Shown here in pieces: positions 63,888 to 64,000 of a stretch of DNA of 64,000 bases. The notes beneath the pieces were generated by a model. The model had not been told where the DNA came from. It ran no database searches and was given only the letters and a program-made list of their open reading frames with translations. Position 1 is the first letter of the stretch. Each line of letters opens with the position of its first letter. The position numbers were made by a program, and so were the translations under genes. Origin of the DNA: Allodiplogaster sudhausi (taxonomy: Eukaryota; Nematoda; Chromadorea; Rhabditida; Diplogasteridae); assembly GCA_945643635.1 (NCBI GenBank), contig CALZFC010000246.1, positions 62,001-126,000 of the forward strand. Direction: 5' to 3'.

Positions 63888-64000
63888 CTGCAAAATTGGA
63901 AATAGTTCTTCACTTCTTCATCTTTCTTTCTGCGCTCTGTTTTTTCTGAATGCAATAGCTTAGTGGATTTCTCAAAATTCCTCATGTTTTCTGCGAATCG

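Overview
Eukaryotic (animal) nuclear DNA with multi-exon genes, GT-AG and GC-AG introns, and very abundant (GA)n/(CT)n microsatellites. The gene set is UNC-13, a DAPK-type kinase, an EPHX4-like hydrolase and a small two-domain SH2-tyrosine kinase with a nematode-like N-terminus. With the compact 43-120 bp introns in two genes, this suggests a nematode or another ecdysozoan. I cannot name the species.

Layout. 1-6.7 kb: repeat-rich sequence without a gene I can support. 6.7-15.0 kb, minus: 5' end of unc-13, with a probable first exon at 14.95 kb, two certain C2A exons at 9.4 and 9.2 kb, and probable linker exons down to 7.2 kb. The rest of the gene must lie beyond the left edge. 15-23.7 kb: microsatellites and a few orphan exon-like islands. 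23.74-25.54 kb, plus: complete six-exon EPHX4-like epoxide hydrolase (361 aa). 26.88-43.88 kb, minus: complete 41-exon dapk-1 (1,466 aa as spliced here), tail-to-tail with the hydrolase. Its 7.5 kb intron 16 contains a 164-codon exon that can splice in frame to dapk-1 exon 17. 43.9-57.2 kb: repeat-rich, nearly gene-free. 57.19-59.39 kb, minus: SH2-tyrosine kinase, 13 exons, with two apparent frameshifts. 60.1-60.8 kb, minus: unrecognised ORF that runs into a GC-rich block bordered by a hAT-like terminal repeat. 61.34-63.89 kb, minus: 3' half of a single-pass membrane protein, interrupted by a 1.33 kb inverted repeat carrying tRNA-like promoter boxes.

Most striking: five introns need a GC donor to keep frame and homology (three in dapk-1, two in the tyrosine kinase), out of roughly 57 introns I could define. 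Others are the 585 bp-arm inverted repeat, the possible kinase-less dapk-1 transcript, and CT-repeats sitting where polypyrimidine tracts belong. Genes were modelled by eye from splice signals, phase and remembered family sequences. No alignment was run, so exon borders are predictions.
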